A stretch of DNA of 64,000 nt from Streptomyces sp. Ru71 (GTDB taxonomy: Bacteria; Actinomycetota; Actinomycetes; Streptomycetales; Streptomycetaceae), in the NCBI RefSeq assembly GCF_002920535.1, contig NZ_PQSS01000004.1:1-64000 (forward strand). Reading direction: 5' to 3'. Below are positions 62,629 through 64,000 of this stretch, one piece after another (positions within the stretch are counted from its first letter, which is position 1; every line of letters starts with the position of its first letter). The notes under the pieces were generated by a model. It worked only from the letters and a program-made list of their open reading frames with translations, did no database searches and was not told where the DNA came from. The translations under genes were made by a program, and so were the position numbers.

Positions 62629-64000
62629 GTGTCCAGCCCCTTCGCGCGTCACAAGCGCACCACTCTGGCCATCGCCACCGCCGTCGCGGCCGGAGCTCTC
62701 CTCACCACCGGTCTGACCACCGGTTCCGCGGCCGCACAGACCCCGGCCCCGCTCGCGGCGGCGCCGGTCCAGCTGTCCGCGGCCGCGCACACCTCCCTCA
62801 TCCGGGAGAAGCAGGCCGAAGCCGCCGACACGGCCCGGCAGATAGGCCTGGGCGCCCAGGAGAAGCTGGTCGTCAAGGACGTCGTCAAGGACGCCGACGG
62901 CACCACGCACACCCGCTACGAGCGCACCTACGGCGGGCTGCCGGTCCTCGGCGGCGACCTCATCGTGCACCAGGCGGCGTCCGGCGCGGCCAAGGGCGTC
63001 ACCAAGGCCGTCAACGCGGCCATCAAGGTCGCCTCGCTCACGCCCGCCCTGGCCCCGGCCAAGGCCGAGAAGCAGGCCCTGACCGCCGCCCGGGCGGCCG
63101 GCTCGCAGAAGACCGCCGCCGACTCCTCCCGCACGGTGATCTGGGCGGCGAGCGGCAAGCCGGTGCTGGCCTACGAGACGGTCGTCGGCGGCCTGCAGGA
63201 CGACGGCACCCCGAACCAGCTGCACGTCATCACCGACGCGGCCACCGGCAAGAAGCTGTACGAGTACCAGGGCATCGAGAACGCGACCGGCAAGACGCTG
63301 TACTCCGGCACGGTCACCCTCAACTCGGTGCAGTCGGGCTCGACGTACCAGCTCACCGACACCGCGCGGGGCAGCCACAAGACCTACAACCTGGCCCGCA
63401 AGACGTCCGGCACGGGCACCCTGGTCGCCAACTCGACCAACATCTTCGGCACCGGCACCGCCTCCACCTCCTCCTCCGACCAGACCGCGGCGGCCGACGC
63501 CGCCTACGGCGCCGCGGAGACGTGGGACTTCTACAAGAGCACCTTCGGCCGCAACGGCATCAAGAACAACGGCGTCGGCGCCTACTCCCGCGTCCACTAC
63601 GGCAACGCCTACGTGAACGCGTTCTGGGACGACAGCTGCTTCTGCATGACCTACGGCGACGGTGCCGGCAACGCCGACCCGCTGACCTCCCTCGACGTGG
63701 CCGGCCACGAGATGAGCCACGGCGTCACCTCCAACACCGCCGGCCTGAACTACTCCGGCGAGTCCGGCGGCCTGAACGAGGCCACCTCGGACATCTTCGG
63801 CACGGGTGTGGAGTTCTTCGCCAACAACGCCTCCGACCCCGGTGACTACCTCATCGGCGAGAAGATCGACATCAACGGCGACGGCACCCCGCTGCGCTAC
63901 ATGGACAAGCCCAGCAAGGACGGCGGCTCCGCCGACTACTGGTCGTCCACCGTGGGCAACAAGGACGTGCACTACTCGTCCGGTGTCGCGAACCACTTCT
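62629..64000 (+). CDS. Second secreted M4 metalloprotease (cut by window end)
   Basis: The first 457 residues are present. GTG 62629 follows AAGGAG with 5 nt spacing. The signal peptide ends around TTGSAAAQT; the propeptide and M4 domain follow, with HEMSH at 360-364 and GGLNEATSD. The stretch 63560-63920 is almost identical at the nucleotide level to 61310-61670 of the first gene, while the signal and linker regions differ. It is a tandem paralogue; the C-terminus, including any P-domain, is outside the window. Confidence 0.92.
   Translation, partial: MSSPFARHKRTTLAIATAVAAGALLTTGLTTGSAAAQTPAPLAAAPVQLSAAAHTSLIREKQAEAADTARQIGLGAQEKLVVKDVVKDADGTTHTRYERTYGGLPVLGGDLIVHQAASGAAKGVTKAVNAAIKVASLTPALAPAKAEKQALTAARAAGSQKTAADSSRTVIWAASGKPVLAYETVVGGLQDDGTPNQLHVITDAATGKKLYEYQGIENATGKTLYSGTVTLNSVQSGSTYQLTDTARGSHKTYNLARKTSGTGTLVANSTNIFGTGTASTSSSDQTAAADAAYGAAETWDFYKSTFGRNGIKNNGVGAYSRVHYGNAYVNAFWDDSCFCMTYGDGAGNADPLTSLDVAGHEMSHGVTSNTAGLNYSGESGGLNEATSDIFGTGVEFFANNASDPGDYLIGEKIDINGDGTPLRYMDKPSKDGGSADYWSSTVGNKDVHYSSGVANHF

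Overview
The window is very GC-rich, densely packed actinobacterial DNA, almost certainly from a Streptomyces or close relative. The signs are strong G/C at third codon positions, frequent GTG/TTG starts behind AAGGAG-type sites, ATGA/GTGA stop-start overlaps, long GC hairpin terminators mostly without T tracts, and family content (mycofactocin, L,D-transpeptidase lipoproteins, SpvB/Rhs toxins, M4 proteases, HVDL-type leader peptides). I see no rRNA, tRNA, CRISPR array, transposase or prophage.

Region 1 (1-19430) is an alcohol-oxidation island built around the redox cofactor mycofactocin. On the minus strand lie mftA (37-residue precursor, GTG start, ending IDGMCGVY), mftB, mftC, mftD, mftE, a coupled SDR and mftF, followed by the start of an acyl/acetyl-CoA synthetase. 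Divergently come an NDMA-type methanol dehydrogenase (mno), a MoxR ATPase and a VWA protein that both carry His-rich segments, a likely MftM methyltransferase and a GPR1/FUN34/YaaH (acetate) transporter. Facing them is a MnoSR-like two-component pair and an iron-type alcohol dehydrogenase. A GAF/winged-helix activator, an aldehyde dehydrogenase and a DUF779 protein follow. Together they can carry a primary alcohol through aldehyde and acid to acyl-CoA. An 18-bp palindrome, CCTGTCCG-N2-CGGACAGG, is perfect in both divergent promoter regions (6411 and 15955), with a 16/18 copy at 6464, so one unlinked or unidentified regulator may control both halves.

Region 2 (19600-34764) holds mostly housekeeping and regulatory genes: two HATPase anti-sigma-like kinases, a GH25 lysozyme, a MOSC protein, oxidoreductases, and AraC, GntR and MerR regulators. 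leuA here has a leaderless Leu-rich leader peptide plus hairpin, and a 14-bp direct repeat overlaps the leuA -35. Also present are a lone ABC ATPase, an EF-hand protein, a YVTN lipoprotein with a deacetylase-like partner, an enoyl-CoA hydratase and the first of two L,D-transpeptidases.

Region 3 (34908-50885) contains the second L,D-transpeptidase, glgX, and a divergent pair of giant secreted proteins. One is a 1052-residue FG-GAP protein. The other is a 2638-residue SpvB/Rhs polymorphic toxin with an internal ricin-type lectin, a Hint self-processing domain and an unclassified 128-residue C-terminal toxin candidate. A DUF6193-like gene overlaps the toxin stop codon and is the obvious immunity candidate.

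Region 4 (50985-64000) contains a Tat-exported sulfatase behind a leaderless cysteine-containing leader peptide, an ABC-2 transporter/two-component operon, a heterodimeric ABC exporter, and two tandem M4 metalloproteases (the second cut by the window end). The two protease genes share a promoter element with identical spacing.
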